A DNA stretch of 64,000 bases, taken from the NCBI RefSeq assembly GCF_023051105.1, contig NZ_JALKIL010000006.1:62001-126000 (forward strand), in the 5' to 3' direction. Made by a program: the position numbers and the translations under genes. This document shows positions 29,950 through 39,746 of the stretch, piece by piece. This stretch comes from Anaerobiospirillum sp. NML120449 (GTDB lineage Bacteria > Pseudomonadota > Gammaproteobacteria > Enterobacterales > Succinivibrionaceae). Under the pieces are notes generated by a model that saw nothing but the letters and a program-made list of their open reading frames with translations, was not told the origin of the DNA and did not search any database. Numbering within the stretch: position 1 is the first letter of the stretch; each line of letters starts with the position of its first letter.

Positions 29950-30951
29950 ATGCTTAGTTCAAATAGCCCAATGGGCAAGTCTTTTGTATTGTCTTCACTG
30001 TGTGCAGCTCTCCTTGTTACTGCCTGCAACGATTCCAACGCCACTGCTCAAGACACTAAGTCTGCTCCGGCTGCTGCCAGCACTCAGGACAGCGTAGCTC
30101 TGGTTACCTCATCTTCTGATATCAACAGACGTAATCATGTCTGCTTCACAATGGATGTGAACAACGTCAAGTGTGTTCTTGGTGACACCGTAGCCTATGT
30201 TCCACAGCCAATTCTTGATGAGCAGAAGGCCGATCAGAACAAGGGCAAAGGCAAGAAAGACAAGAAAGAGGATGCCGCTGAAAAAGAGGCTCAGGCTCAG
30301 TTAATGGCCAACCAGAACGCCCTTAATGAGGCCCGTTCTCTGGTATTTGTTGCCAAGTACTGTGACATGAACAGTCCTGTTGTTTACTCCAAGGAAGGCG
30401 TTGCCTGTACCTTCAAGCCACATGCCCTGTATGATGCAGGTGCTGTAGCCGAGGCTACCCAGTATCAGATGAATCTGCTGCGCTCCAATGAGTTCTTCAA
30501 GGAAGTTGCTTCAATCGAGGGTGTTGAGAAGTTCACCGATGCTGCCTTTGGTCAGCACGGCGGTTACCGTATTTTCCTTGAGCGCGGCAACAGCGGCGAT
30601 GGCAAGAAGATTGGTGATGACACCTCTGCCCGTATCCTGACCAAGCGTATTGACCTTGAGGGCAATGTACTGGGCTTCTATCATGAGGAGCTCAATTTCG
30701 CCAACTTAAACCCACAGATGAAGATCCTTACTGCCGGTCTGTCCGCAGGCGATCATGTAAAGCTGGTATTTGATACCACCTTACAGAATGAGCAGCCATT
30801 ATGGCGTACCTCCTCTCTGGAGTTCGGCCAGCCATACATCTGGGAAGTTGAGGTTGAGTCCGTAGGCCCTGCCATTGTTGAAAAGCCAGCTGAGACTCCT
30901 GCCAAGGATCAAGCCGCAGAAAAGGCCGGCACCGACAAGAAGAGCAAGTAA
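29950..30951 (+). CDS. Lipoprotein, possibly a degenerate FkpA/Mip-like protein
   Basis: 333 residues from the ATG at 29950. A signal peptide with lipobox LLVTAC marks it as a membrane-anchored lipoprotein. An Ala/Ser-rich linker, a highly charged insert (KGKGKKDKKEDAAEKEA, about 100-117) and a helical middle follow. The last third (GYRIFLERGNSGDGKKIGDD, then ILTAGLSAGDHVKLVFD) runs in the order of an FKBP domain preceded by the FkpA-type linker helix (SNEFFKEVASIEGVEKF). The aromatic/Asp active-site residues of FKBPs are not evident, so prolyl isomerase activity is doubtful. The tail is Lys/Ala-rich. A nearer start at 29971 is possible. Confidence 0.65.
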   Translation: MLSSNSPMGKSFVLSSLCAALLVTACNDSNATAQDTKSAPAAASTQDSVALVTSSSDINRRNHVCFTMDVNNVKCVLGDTVAYVPQPILDEQKADQNKGKGKKDKKEDAAEKEAQAQLMANQNALNEARSLVFVAKYCDMNSPVVYSKEGVACTFKPHALYDAGAVAEATQYQMNLLRSNEFFKEVASIEGVEKFTDAAFGQHGGYRIFLERGNSGDGKKIGDDTSARILTKRIDLEGNVLGFYHEELNFANLNPQMKILTAGLSAGDHVKLVFDTTLQNEQPLWRTSSLEFGQPYIWEVEVESVGPAIVEKPAETPAKDQAAEKAGTDKKSK

Positions 30952-31083
30952 TTGCTCTGTCATCTCCACGGCGCTCAGAGGCAGCCTGCGCTGCTCTTAC
31001 GTGGCACAAGCTTATGCCTTATGCCCTTGCATGAGGTATAAGGCAGGAGCTGAACCTGCCCACCGGTCTGGCTGTCAGACATA

Positions 31084-31127
31084 GAAAAAGGCTTATGACA
31101 TATGCTGTCATAAGCCTTTTTCTTTTG
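31084..31127 (+). terminator. Rho-independent terminator of the lipoprotein gene
   Basis: A 17-bp perfect stem (31084-31100 with 31105-31121) containing AAGGCTTATGACA, followed by CTTTT. Symmetrical, so it may also stop transcripts from the exonuclease gene on the other strand. Confidence 0.9.
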
Positions 31128-31370
31128 GGCAGAATCTCCGATCCGCGCAGTCTGGCAGCTGGCCTGGTCAGTCCCGGTCGAGCCCAGTCTGCAGTAAGCC
31201 ACCCACAGCCTGTTAAGGTATGGCAGGGCCAGTGCTCCATAACACCTGGGACTGGCTGGTACTGTGGCTGTATGCGTGCCCTGCAGGGCAGCGGCTGTGG
31301 CTGCATGCGGCCCGGCAGGGCAGCTGCTGGCTGACATGTGTCAGATGAGCGGGGCTGGACTTGAGTTCAG

Positions 31371-31859
31371 CTACAGGATTTGCAGCGCCAGACTGGCACA
31401 GGCGCGGGCATCAGACAGGGCCTGATGGTGCTGGAGATCAATATTGTAGATTCTGGACAGGGTGTTCAGACGGTGGTTGGGCAGCTCAGGATGCAGACGG
31501 CGGGCAGCAAGCAGGGTGCAGTGGAACTCGTAGTCAGGATAGATCATGTCATATGCCTCAAACACATTCTGCAGACAGCTGCGGTCAAAGGCACGGTTAT
31601 GAGCTACCAGCGGCAGGCCTGATATGCGGGGCTCAATGCGGGACCATACTGCAGGAAAAAGGTCAGCAGCGGCAACATCACGTGGTCTGATACCGTGAAC
31701 ATTGATGCATGCCTGACTGAAATAGTCCGGTACTGGACGAATCATTTCGTAGATTTCTTCTACTATGGACCCGTTTCGGCAAATCACAACGCCAACAGAG
31801 CAGACACTGCTGCGCTTGCTGTTGGCCGTCTCAAAGTCGATTGCGGCAAAATTCTGCAT
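31371..31859 (-). CDS. DEDDh-type 3'-5' exonuclease (DnaQ-like)
   Basis: 162 residues, a single exonuclease domain. Catalytic acidic residues are D8 and E10 (AAIDFETA), D92 (AHNRAFD), then H145 and D150 (HQALSDARACAS), which makes it a DEDDh enzyme. It resembles stand-alone DNA polymerase III epsilon-like proteins and would remove 3' nucleotides from DNA or RNA; the real substrate is unknown. The open frame runs 96 codons further upstream, but those residues are not family-like and the alignment begins at MQNFAAIDFE. The Shine-Dalgarno sequence before this ATG is weak. Confidence 0.85.
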   Translation of the reverse strand: MQNFAAIDFETANSKRSSVCSVGVVICRNGSIVEEIYEMIRPVPDYFSQACINVHGIRPRDVAAADLFPAVWSRIEPRISGLPLVAHNRAFDRSCLQNVFEAYDMIYPDYEFHCTLLAARRLHPELPNHRLNTLSRIYNIDLQHHQALSDARACASLALQIL

Positions 31860-32684
31860 GGTGTGATCTCGTGAACAACTACGACAGCTAAGCTGCCTCA
31901 GGGGTACGCCATCATTAAGCGTAAAACGTACCTGTAAAAACAGGCACATAATAGCCCCTATGTCTGTACTCAGCAAGTCGTGCATACCATGCTGTCTGTT
32001 AAACAGGCCAAGGCTGCAAGCGCCATTGATGAGTTTGCATGCCCAGGCTGCAGGCGTCATGGCTGTGTATGCAGGCCCTGGCTGCAAACGCCATGGCTGT
32101 GTTTGCATTTCCGTAAGTAAGCCCATGGTCAGCTGTCTGCCCGGCACTCATTGCTGTCGCCCGTAAACAAACCGGCCTGCCGTAGCGGCAGCATGCCCTG
32201 GCCCCGCCGGGCAGGCCTGTCGGGACAGGCAGCCACTTTGGCTTGCTCAGGATGTGGCTGGTATTACCATGGGAGTGACAGCCCTTGCCATGAGCCTGGC
32301 TGCCCTGTCCAGGAGGTTATGGTCCAGTTCCTGTGGCTTTCCGGGTGGGACTGAGCATTTGTCAATGCAAGTGAATATTGTGAGCATGATCAAATAACTG
32401 GGCGCACTGCAATAACGTTTTGTACACTCAATTGACCTGCACATTTCGCAGCCCTGTTTTTCTGGGCATAATGATCGTTTGATTTCATGCCTTACACCTG
32501 ACAGGCTGCCTTGATATTCTGGCCTTAACAGCCCCGGGGATCCGCCAGGACTCAGCCCATGGGCAGCTCAGGCGGCGCGGGCTCTCCCAGAGGTCCTTGC
32601 CATGCCTGGCTGCGCCAGGTGCTGCCGGGGATGGCAGACTGTGGTGTTTTTTGCTTCAGCTTTTGCTTGAGGACAGTGACTATT
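31860..32684. other. Intergenic between divergent genes, short duplications
   Basis: 825 bp. At about 32040-32110 a ~50-bp segment is duplicated imperfectly (CCATGGCTGTGTxTGCA). No gene is supported. It contains the promoters of the exonuclease (minus) and MFS (plus) genes. Confidence 0.5.
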
Positions 32685-33902
32685 ATGATTCGTGGCTTAA
32701 TTGCGCTTGCTTTTGGCACCCTGGGACTGGGAATTGCCGAGTATGTGGCCATGGGCCTTCTCCCTTACTGGGCTGCAGACTTTGATGTCTCCATTGCTCA
32801 GAGCGGTCATGCCATTTCTTCTTATGCCATAGGCGTGGCCATAGGTGCTTTCTGTATTATTGTCATGCGCCGCATGCGTCTTAAGAGCATACTTTTGCTG
32901 CTCATTGTGGTCCATATTCTGGGTAATGTGCTTACGGCATTTGCTCCTTCCTTTGAGACCATGCTCGGAGCAAGATTTATTGCCGGCCTGCCCCATGGTG
33001 CCTATTTTGGTGTGGGCTCAATCATTGCCCAGCGCCTTGCAACAAAGGGCAAGGGCACCTCAGCCGTGTCCATCATGGTGGCCGGCATGACCGTATCCAA
33101 TATTTTCGGCGTACCTCTGGGTACAGCTCTGGCTCACAGTCTGTCCTGGCGCACTATTTTCTATCTGGTCATTGTCTGGGGCATTATTGTGCTGGTCAGC
33201 GCCATCATGTGGGTACGTGATGTGGGCAAAATCGAGGATACCGGCTTTAAGGGACAGTTTGTCTTCTTAAGACATCCGGCTCCATGGCTGGTGCTGGCAG
33301 CTACCATGTTTGGCAATGCCGGTATTTTCTGCATGCACTCCTACATAAGCCCTCTTATTACCGACTATGCCGGTCTGCCACTGCAGTATGTATCAGCCAT
33401 CATGGCCGCCATGGGTATATCAATGGTCATTGCCAATCTGGTATCAGGACGTCTGTGCGATCGCTATACACCTGGCAAGGTAGCCTTTGTCTGTCAGTTC
33501 ATTACCATTTTTGTACTGCTGGGCATAGCCGCCTTTGGTCAGAATCCTGTGGTACTGATTATTCTGGCCTGTGTTGCTGCCGGTATGCTCTTTGCCATTT
33601 CCTCACCTGAGCAGGTCTCTATCCTGAGAGTTGCACCTGGCGGCCTGCTGCTGGGAGCCTCTCTGGTCCAGGCGGCTTTTAACCTTGGTAATGCCATTGG
33701 AGCCTGGGCAGGCGGTATTCCTTTTGAGCTCAATATGCACATGAGCTGGGTCACTATATTTGGTGCCATTCTGGCAGCCGTGGGAGCATTGGCACTGTAC
33801 CTCTATTTCCGCCGTTACGAACCGCTTTTCCCTGATACAGCAGGCAGCCACGACGACGTCGATGACAGCAGCCAGTCACAGACCGGCGCCAGCAGCACAT
33901 AA
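32685..33902 (+). CDS. MFS transporter, AraJ/DHA1-type exporter
   Basis: 405 residues with twelve hydrophobic segments. The first reads ALAFGTLGLGIAEYVAMGLLP, typical of the AraJ/YdhP branch of the drug:H+ antiporter family, followed by SGHAISSYAIGVAIGA and RFIAGLPHGAYFGVG. It sits in the inner membrane and probably exports sugars or drugs; the substrate cannot be read from the sequence. The ATG at 32685 has GAGGA 11 nt upstream. An extra 42 codons upstream are Gly/Pro/Cys-rich and do not fit. The C-terminal ~20 residues are a Ser/Asp/Gln tail (DDVDDSSQSQTGASST). Confidence 0.88.
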   Translation: MIRGLIALAFGTLGLGIAEYVAMGLLPYWAADFDVSIAQSGHAISSYAIGVAIGAFCIIVMRRMRLKSILLLLIVVHILGNVLTAFAPSFETMLGARFIAGLPHGAYFGVGSIIAQRLATKGKGTSAVSIMVAGMTVSNIFGVPLGTALAHSLSWRTIFYLVIVWGIIVLVSAIMWVRDVGKIEDTGFKGQFVFLRHPAPWLVLAATMFGNAGIFCMHSYISPLITDYAGLPLQYVSAIMAAMGISMVIANLVSGRLCDRYTPGKVAFVCQFITIFVLLGIAAFGQNPVVLIILACVAAGMLFAISSPEQVSILRVAPGGLLLGASLVQAAFNLGNAIGAWAGGIPFELNMHMSWVTIFGAILAAVGALALYLYFRRYEPLFPDTAGSHDDVDDSSQSQTGASST

Positions 33903-34055
33903 AGCTAAGCTGCATGCGCCGCTGTATGCTCAGTCAGCATCCCGTAACGGGGCCTTGCAGGAAGAGCAAGGGCAGAGTCGGGCAGGGGCAGCGCCCATAT
34001 ATGGCTGTTTGCAGTCAAAGTGATTTTATCCAGCCCTGTTCTTTATGAACAAAAG

Positions 34056-34098
34056 CAAAGAGGCCAGACACCCAAAAGTGTCTGGCCTCTTTGTCAAA
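34056..34098 (+). terminator. Terminator after the MFS gene
   Basis: A perfect 16-bp stem (CAAAGAGGCCAGACAC with its complement at 34078-34093) around a 6-nt loop. Transcripts from either side could end here. Confidence 0.85.
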
Positions 34099-34296
34099 AT
34101 CAGGTGCAAATTAAGCTGCACCATCTGGTACGGTCTTTTTCCCGTGACCTCATACAGCGCTGTGCAGTGCAGCTTACTGGAGCAGGTCGCACCGCAGGGA
34201 TTCCGGAACAGCCTGGGGCCGGGCACTGACGCACAGTCACTGACTTTCAGTCATTGAATGAAGCCGGTGCCCGGAACTTAAGTTACAGCCTCACAG

Positions 34297-35130
34297 TTAC
34301 TGCGGCTGTTCCTGAGCATCAAGGCTGTAGTTTAAGTAGATATTGCCTGGTTTGGCTTTGAGATTGGATGGCAGTCCAGACTGATCGGTAATGACAAAGC
34401 CGCAGTGCTGGTAGAGACTCAGGGCAGCCTGATATGAGGCAATAGTGGCAATAATGACGTTATGACACTTCTTTTCCAGCGATGAACCCAGCTCTATGGC
34501 TGAATGGATAAGGCTGGTAGCTACACCCTGATGGCGGTGGCCAGGGCGCACATAAATGCGGTTGACGTACAGGTAGCAGCCAGGGTCACGGGTCTTTTGG
34601 CCAGATGAGCCCCCGGCGCTGCCATCGCCATCTGCTGAGGATGAGTCAGAGCTGTCGACGCCTTGAGGATCCGGTGAGCTTGACCTTGCAGAGGCCAGGG
34701 CTGCCTCGAGCAGACTGGCTGTAGAGACATTCTGGGCGCCGCTGTCGGAATTGCCGCTGGAAGCCTGACGGATAAGCTGTATCTGCAGAGCGGTCAGATC
34801 AACAGAGGCGGCCTTTTTGGCTTTGATATCCTCATAAGGAGTGACACTTGCTGACAGCAGACCGGCCAGACGGCGCTGACCGCTGTCATCATGGGCAAAA
34901 CATACCAGCAGGTGAGTTCCCTTAAGATAGTCAACTACGGTCTGATCGACCTTTTCGAGCAGCTCATCAGGGATGTCTTCATCACTGTCATCCAGATACT
35001 CACCATAGCTCTTGAGTTCAAGAGACATGTTGAAAAGCTGCATATAGTGCTCATCATGGTTGTAGGGCAGAACCTCAAGCATGGCATGGGCAGCTGCACC
35101 TTCACTTACGTTACCGTGGTCGTAGCTCAT
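34297..35130 (-). CDS. GNAT-family N-acetyltransferase with a Ser/Asp-rich insert
   Basis: 277 residues from the ATG at 35130, which has GGTGAG upstream. The acetyl-CoA-binding motif A is YVRPGHRHQGVATSLIHSAI, and the terminal part (AALSLYQHCGFVITD) is the classic GNAT ending. Acetyl transfer to an amine is expected, but the substrate is unknown. About 60 residues (roughly 120-180) between the N-terminal strands and motif A are Ser/Ala/Asp/Gly-rich (SSDSSSADGDGSAGGSSGQK) and look like an inserted flexible loop, longer than in usual GNATs. Apparently transcribed alone. Confidence 0.8.
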   Translation of the reverse strand: MSYDHGNVSEGAAAHAMLEVLPYNHDEHYMQLFNMSLELKSYGEYLDDSDEDIPDELLEKVDQTVVDYLKGTHLLVCFAHDDSGQRRLAGLLSASVTPYEDIKAKKAASVDLTALQIQLIRQASSGNSDSGAQNVSTASLLEAALASARSSSPDPQGVDSSDSSSADGDGSAGGSSGQKTRDPGCYLYVNRIYVRPGHRHQGVATSLIHSAIELGSSLEKKCHNVIIATIASYQAALSLYQHCGFVITDQSGLPSNLKAKPGNIYLNYSLDAQEQPQ

Positions 35131-35653
35131 ATTATTCTCACCAGAGCCATACAGCTTTAAGACTGTATGTACTGGCACCCTCCTGTCAAACAACAATTCG
35201 GCAGTACATCCCCTGAGGGGAAAAGCAAAGTAGACTGCCTCGGTATTGAGATGTCGTCAGGCTGCGCATAAGCTCAGTCTGGCCATGACATCTAAGGCCT
35301 GCAGGTCAGGCCTGTGATATTTTAATCATCAAATGACTGGCATCTCCACATTTATGGAGCTGCCATGCATCTTATAACACATCAAAGCGCCAGGTGACGC
35401 CAGGTGTTAATAATTGTCCTTTATTCCAAAGCACATGCCATAAGGCCAGTCACAGCCTGAGCGTCATGCCCTCAGCCATGCCCATCATGCATGAAGCCAT
35501 GCTCATCATACCCGCAGCCATGCAGTGCATGCCATGATAAGGCATATAACGTACGGTTAACCTGGTCAGCATGCCGGTGAGCTAAAGCCATCATGGCACT
35601 GAACCATGGTCACAGCCGCAAGGTCAGCTGTCCGGCAAGGCATCAGTCCATGA

Positions 35654-35767
35654 GTATCAGATACCAGGACGTAAGCCTCACAGGTATGAGATACCAATGG
35701 CATGATTATCACGGGGATGAGATACCATGGGCATGATTCTCACTGGTATCAGATACCCGGGACGACT
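35654..35767. repeat. Four GGTATNNNATACC-type interrupted palindromes
   Basis: Copies at 35654-35666, 35683-35695, 35714-35726 and 35755-35767. Two are perfect 5-3-5 inverted repeats (GGTATGAGATACC and GGTATCAGATACC). They are spaced 29-41 bp apart and separated by similar GGCATGATT sequence, as in a tandem repeat of operator-like sites. Confidence 0.75.
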
Positions 35768-36830
35768 CTTATGGTACCACTATGCCCCGTATTTCCCGGC
35801 AGCAAAATCCCCTGGTATTCTGACCGCAGGTCAAACGGGCGGGGAACAGGCAACAGCAAATCTGCTGTCCTGTTACCGAGCGCCTCAATACCATGTGATC
35901 AAAGCAGAAATCTCAGGGGCATTACCAAGGATGCATAAGCTGCACAGAGGCAGCTCAGTTAAGCATGGCCCATACAGGCAATGACCGGCACGCTCAGCAA
36001 CCTGAAAAATGTCCCTCGAGGGCAATCAATAAAGGCGCTCTTCATGATCGCAGACCTGGGGATTTCACTCAGGGCGTCACTGCCCCGACGTTACCCGTTA
36101 TGGCCAGTTCAGCTCATCAGTCGGGCCGAACATTTATCAGTCTCAAAGTGTAGCTGAAGCATTCATATGGTCAAAAATAATGATAAGGGTTAAGCATACC
36201 CTGTGGCCATACCTCAAAGACACATAATTGCGCGCTCCGTCACGCTCAGACAGATTTTATCTGCCCATGAACACGCATGAGGCGAAAAAAGTACCCTCAT
36301 TATGCATCCACAGCGGGCACTTTATTACACAGTTTGTATCGGTATATCTGAATAACTGCAGGGATAGGGCACTGCAAAGCAGCTCAATGCTCAGAGCATT
36401 GAGGTCGGGAGCCATATGATATGCAGCATATGACATGCGCCATGTGCCATATCCCTTGTGACAGATGCCATGGCAGTAACATTGACTGCAAATGGCAAAG
36501 CCATGGCAGGCAAGAAATGTACGAACAGACTAAATGACAGAGAACAGGGCTGAATCAAAAGGCATGACCTTAAGGTCGGCCAGGAAGTATCCTGCAGTCA
36601 GTCAGTCATGTCATGGTGCCTTTATAAGGCCTGTATAAGGCCTGTATAAGGCTTTTCCCAGGGCGGATGCGCAGGGCAGACTGGGGAGAATGTTGAGCCG
36701 GGACATAATCATGGGAACAGGCAGCATGCTGGACAGCATGTGCGGCATCAGGCATGGATGGGCACGTCTGCAGCAGTCAGATGTAAGTAAGGCGCCAGGA
36801 AGGCTCACGGGCGGGCTATGAGCCGGTCTT

Positions 36831-37005
36831 CAATGGCACGGGCATCTGGCATGCCCACGACAGGTCAATGGCACGGGCATCTGGCAGGAGCACAGACGGT
36901 GCAATGGCTCGGTCGTCGGGCAGGACCACAGACGGGGCAATGGCGCGGGCATCTGGCAGGAGCACAGACGGGGCAATGGCCTGGGCGTCAGGAAGGAACA
37001 TAGAC
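36831..37005. repeat. 36-bp tandem repeat, ~5 copies
   Basis: Unit CAATGGCxCGGGCATCTGGC followed by AGGAGCACAGACGGGG. The first copy is the most diverged. The period is divisible by three, so both strands stay open (minus strand LPDARAIAPSVL repeats), but without translation signals. Confidence 0.85.
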
Positions 37006-37513
37006 GAGAAAAGGAATGTTTCCTAAGGCTTGTCCACAGGCGGGGTAAATGACTGTGGCCCCAGGTATTGATGTAAGGCCTGGTACAGGCCAGCCGGCAT
37101 GGAATGTTCCATCAGTGAGCAGAAACTGCAGCCTGTATACATCCGTGATCACTTGGGGAGCGAATCTGGCGGAGTTGCACCCTGTTGGACCTCAATTGTG
37201 GCCTCAGCTGCAAAAAGCGCGTAAATAAAACGTAAATAAGGAAAATAATGTGATCTTTGTTGATGAATTTCTCTCAACAAAAAGATAATTTGATGTCTGC
37301 ATCTCTGGATCCATGGCTGCTGACAGTATTTGTGTGGTGCCTTGCAGATGCAGAGGATTGTCTTGATCAAATGCCGCTCAGGGCTGCGTGAGTGAGGCTG
37401 CGTGGCCGTTTTCAGATATGAGCATAAGCATTCTGGAGTTTTTATACCCGCACAGAGCGGTTTTACTGGCAGATTGTAGTTGCCACTGCCGTCGACAAGG
37501 AGTTTTTGGAAAA

Positions 37514-37666
37514 ATGGGTACTATTTACGAGCGTGCCATGGCTGAGTTTGCCTATGGTGTAAGTGTCAGAGCAGCAAGCGTTACTCCAACCGATGATCTC
37601 TCCTCCCAAAATGACAGCCATGAGGCGTCAGGAGCATCTGAGGATATGGAGGGTACTAATGCTTAA
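37514..37666 (+). CDS. Possible 50-residue peptide overlapping the next gene
   Basis: ATG at 37514 with AAGGAG about 10 nt upstream. It encodes an acidic peptide starting MGTIYERAMAEFAYG and ending EDMEGTNA. Its stop lies 8 nt inside the following gene, whose own GGAGGG lies within this frame, an arrangement typical of translational coupling. No family is known. Confidence 0.4.
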   Translation: MGTIYERAMAEFAYGVSVRAASVTPTDDLSSQNDSHEASGASEDMEGTNA

Positions 37667-38576
37667 GCTGTCAGCTCTGGCAGGTGCTCTTGCCGGAATT
37701 ATGATGGCTGCCTGCGTTCAGGCTGCCGGTACAGAAGCTGCCAACACTCCTGCAGAAGTGCCAGCTCCCGTAAGTGAGGGGGTTACAAATAAGGAGTATA
37801 AGAAAGGACCGGTTATCAAGGTTGCATCCTACAATATAGCTGCAGCCCGTGTTTCCTCTCTTAACAGTGTTGCCATGGCCATTAAGGCCATTGATGCTGA
37901 TGTTATTGCCTTAAATGAGGTGGATAACAAAACAGCTCGTGCCGGTGGCGTTGACCAGGCCAAATACATAGCTGAGAAGCTTGGTTTGCAGTATGCCTTT
38001 GGTCCAGCCATAGATTTTGAGGGCGGCAAATACGGTATTGCCGTATTGAGCCGTTATCCCATTACCAGTTACGAGGTAGTCAATCTCCCTCAGGGGGAGC
38101 CTGGGGTTGATGAGGATCGTGTAGTTCTGGCTGTTGAAATTAACCACGAGAAGTTTGATACCCCGGTGGTAATTCTCAATACCCATCTGGATTACAAAGA
38201 GGATCATGTGCTGCAGAGAAAGCAGATTGCCACCATCAATGATATTGCTGTGGCCAACGTTTCTCTCAAGCAGATCAGAGATGTGACTACCAAGGTCAAA
38301 ATCCTGATGGGCGATTTCAACGATACCGGCAACAGTGACAACATTGCCGAGCTGTCACGTTACTGGGACCTGGTAACTCTTCAGGACCGCTACAGAATGC
38401 GTACCTGGCCTTCTGCCAACCCTATGGCCGACCTTGACCATATCTTTACCTCCCGTGGTCAGCGCTGGACTCTTAAGAGCCTTACCATCCCTAAAGGAAA
38501 GGAAATGGGCATCGACTGGGCCAGTGTCTCAGACCATCTGCCTGTGATCGCTGTCATGACGCTGTATGAGCGCTAG
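37659..38576 (+). CDS. Exported endonuclease/exonuclease/phosphatase-fold protein
   Basis: 305 residues. The N-terminus is a signal peptide (LSALAGALAGIMMAAC); MAAC could be a lipobox with Cys20. The catalytic domain (about 50-305) has EEP motifs: VASYNIAA, LNEVDNK (metal-binding Glu), LNTHLDY, MGDFNDTG, DLDHIFTS and VSDHLPVIAV (catalytic His). This superfamily includes DNases, sphingomyelinases and inositol phosphatases; the substrate cannot be told. Export suggests an extracytoplasmic substrate such as environmental DNA or lipid headgroups. GGAGGG lies 7 nt before the ATG at 37659. Confidence 0.85.
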   Translation: MLKLSALAGALAGIMMAACVQAAGTEAANTPAEVPAPVSEGVTNKEYKKGPVIKVASYNIAAARVSSLNSVAMAIKAIDADVIALNEVDNKTARAGGVDQAKYIAEKLGLQYAFGPAIDFEGGKYGIAVLSRYPITSYEVVNLPQGEPGVDEDRVVLAVEINHEKFDTPVVILNTHLDYKEDHVLQRKQIATINDIAVANVSLKQIRDVTTKVKILMGDFNDTGNSDNIAELSRYWDLVTLQDRYRMRTWPSANPMADLDHIFTSRGQRWTLKSLTIPKGKEMGIDWASVSDHLPVIAVMTLYER

Positions 38577-38658
38577 GAAAAGTCCAGGAAAAAATCTATA
38601 TAATTGGTTGCGCAAAACTCACACAAGTGATTTTGCAAACTACTCACTAATCTATATT

Positions 38659-38686
38659 AAGGCGGGTCTGAGGATTCGCCTTTTTA
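38659..38686 (+). terminator. Terminator of the EEP gene
   Basis: AAGGCG pairs with CGCCTT and a T-run follows, 82 bp after the stop codon. Confidence 0.65.
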
Positions 38687-38853
38687 GTTTGTGCCCTGCA
38701 TGTAGCGGCATTGGGCCCCAGGTAGGTCCCGCTTTGCCAGCACTCACACTATGTCAGCAAACCAGGTTGTGTGGCATATTGCCCTGTCTGTCTTCATGCA
38801 GCACTCAGCTCCGGCTGGCTCTGAATCCGACTCAACAGTTTCATATCTGTCAC

Positions 38854-39025
38854 GCCTTGCAGAGTAGGACCATGCTTCCTGACTTGAGCACGCCTTGCAG
38901 AGAAAGAGCATGCTTCCTGACTTGAGCACGCCTTGCAGAGAAAGACCATGCTTCCTGATTTGGGCCCGCCTTGCAGAGAAAGACCATGCTTCCTGATTCG
39001 GGCCGCCTTGCAGAGTAAGACAGCT
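38854..39025. repeat. 38-bp tandem repeat, ~4.5 copies
   Basis: Unit GCCTTGCAGAGAAAGACCAT followed by GCTTCCTGACTTGAGCAC. The copies differ at a few bases and the last is truncated. The period is not a multiple of three, so it is not coding. Confidence 0.85.
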
Positions 39026-39746
39026 CTTTCGTGACCGTGGCCCTGGCCCTTTGTTATCAGTTCGTGCCTGACCGCATTTGGTGGCGTTACTATGACCATA
39101 CGGCCATGCCTGCTCCATCTGAGTCTTTTTTCATGCACTGACTCATGGCTGTGGCCATCAGGCGTGGCCAGGAGCAGTGGCCTGGGATTTTCTCAAGTGC
39201 GAGGACAGCTGTGATTGATTAAGGGGAGTTTTTGAATGCGATATGGAGGGGACTGTGCAGCCGACAGCAGGGGGTTACGCGTTTGGCTGAGGGCTGGAAT
39301 GTGCCTGGGGAATGAGTGCATAGATAATGAATTTTTCGTCTTAAAGCCCATATATACGGGCTTTGATGCGATGCTGGTGAGATTTGGTTAACTTTGTATT
39401 ATAATTACAGGTCGCTGTGCTGGACCGAACCGTGTTTTATGGGGATTGTTCAGCATACATTCAGTCAGTCTGAACATCAGATTCATCACCTGCCCATGCG
39501 CTGTGTAGAGACCTCGTCAGGTCCTGAGGCCGGGCGGACAGCTTTCCGGGGATAGACAGAAGATGTTCTGTCATATGCTTTAACTGTCTTGCACGGGCAT
39601 GCCTGAGCATGCCAGTAAGTGCTCCATGCTTCATGCCCGATATGCTGGTATCTGCAGCTTATGTATGGCCCTGCACGAGAGATGGGAGCCATGCCCTGCG
39701 CTACGCTGATGACTGGGACGTGTCCAATAACTGAGGGTGCATTTTT
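39026..39746. promoter_or_regulatory. Upstream region of accD
   Basis: No gene. It contains a hairpin AAAGCCC/GGGCTTT (39343-39364) and, 35 bp further, a perfect TATAAT (39400-39405) without a good -35 box. These may be the end of one transcript and the start of the accD transcript. Confidence 0.35.

Larger units (their letters stand above)
35131..37513. other. 2.4 kb with repeats but no recognisable gene
   Basis: Besides the palindrome cluster (35654-35767) and the 36-bp array (36831-37005) it holds CCATGCC/ATCATG-rich sequence (35460-35560). I found no tRNA-like or coding signature. Short open frames lack ribosome-binding sites. Confidence 0.5.
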
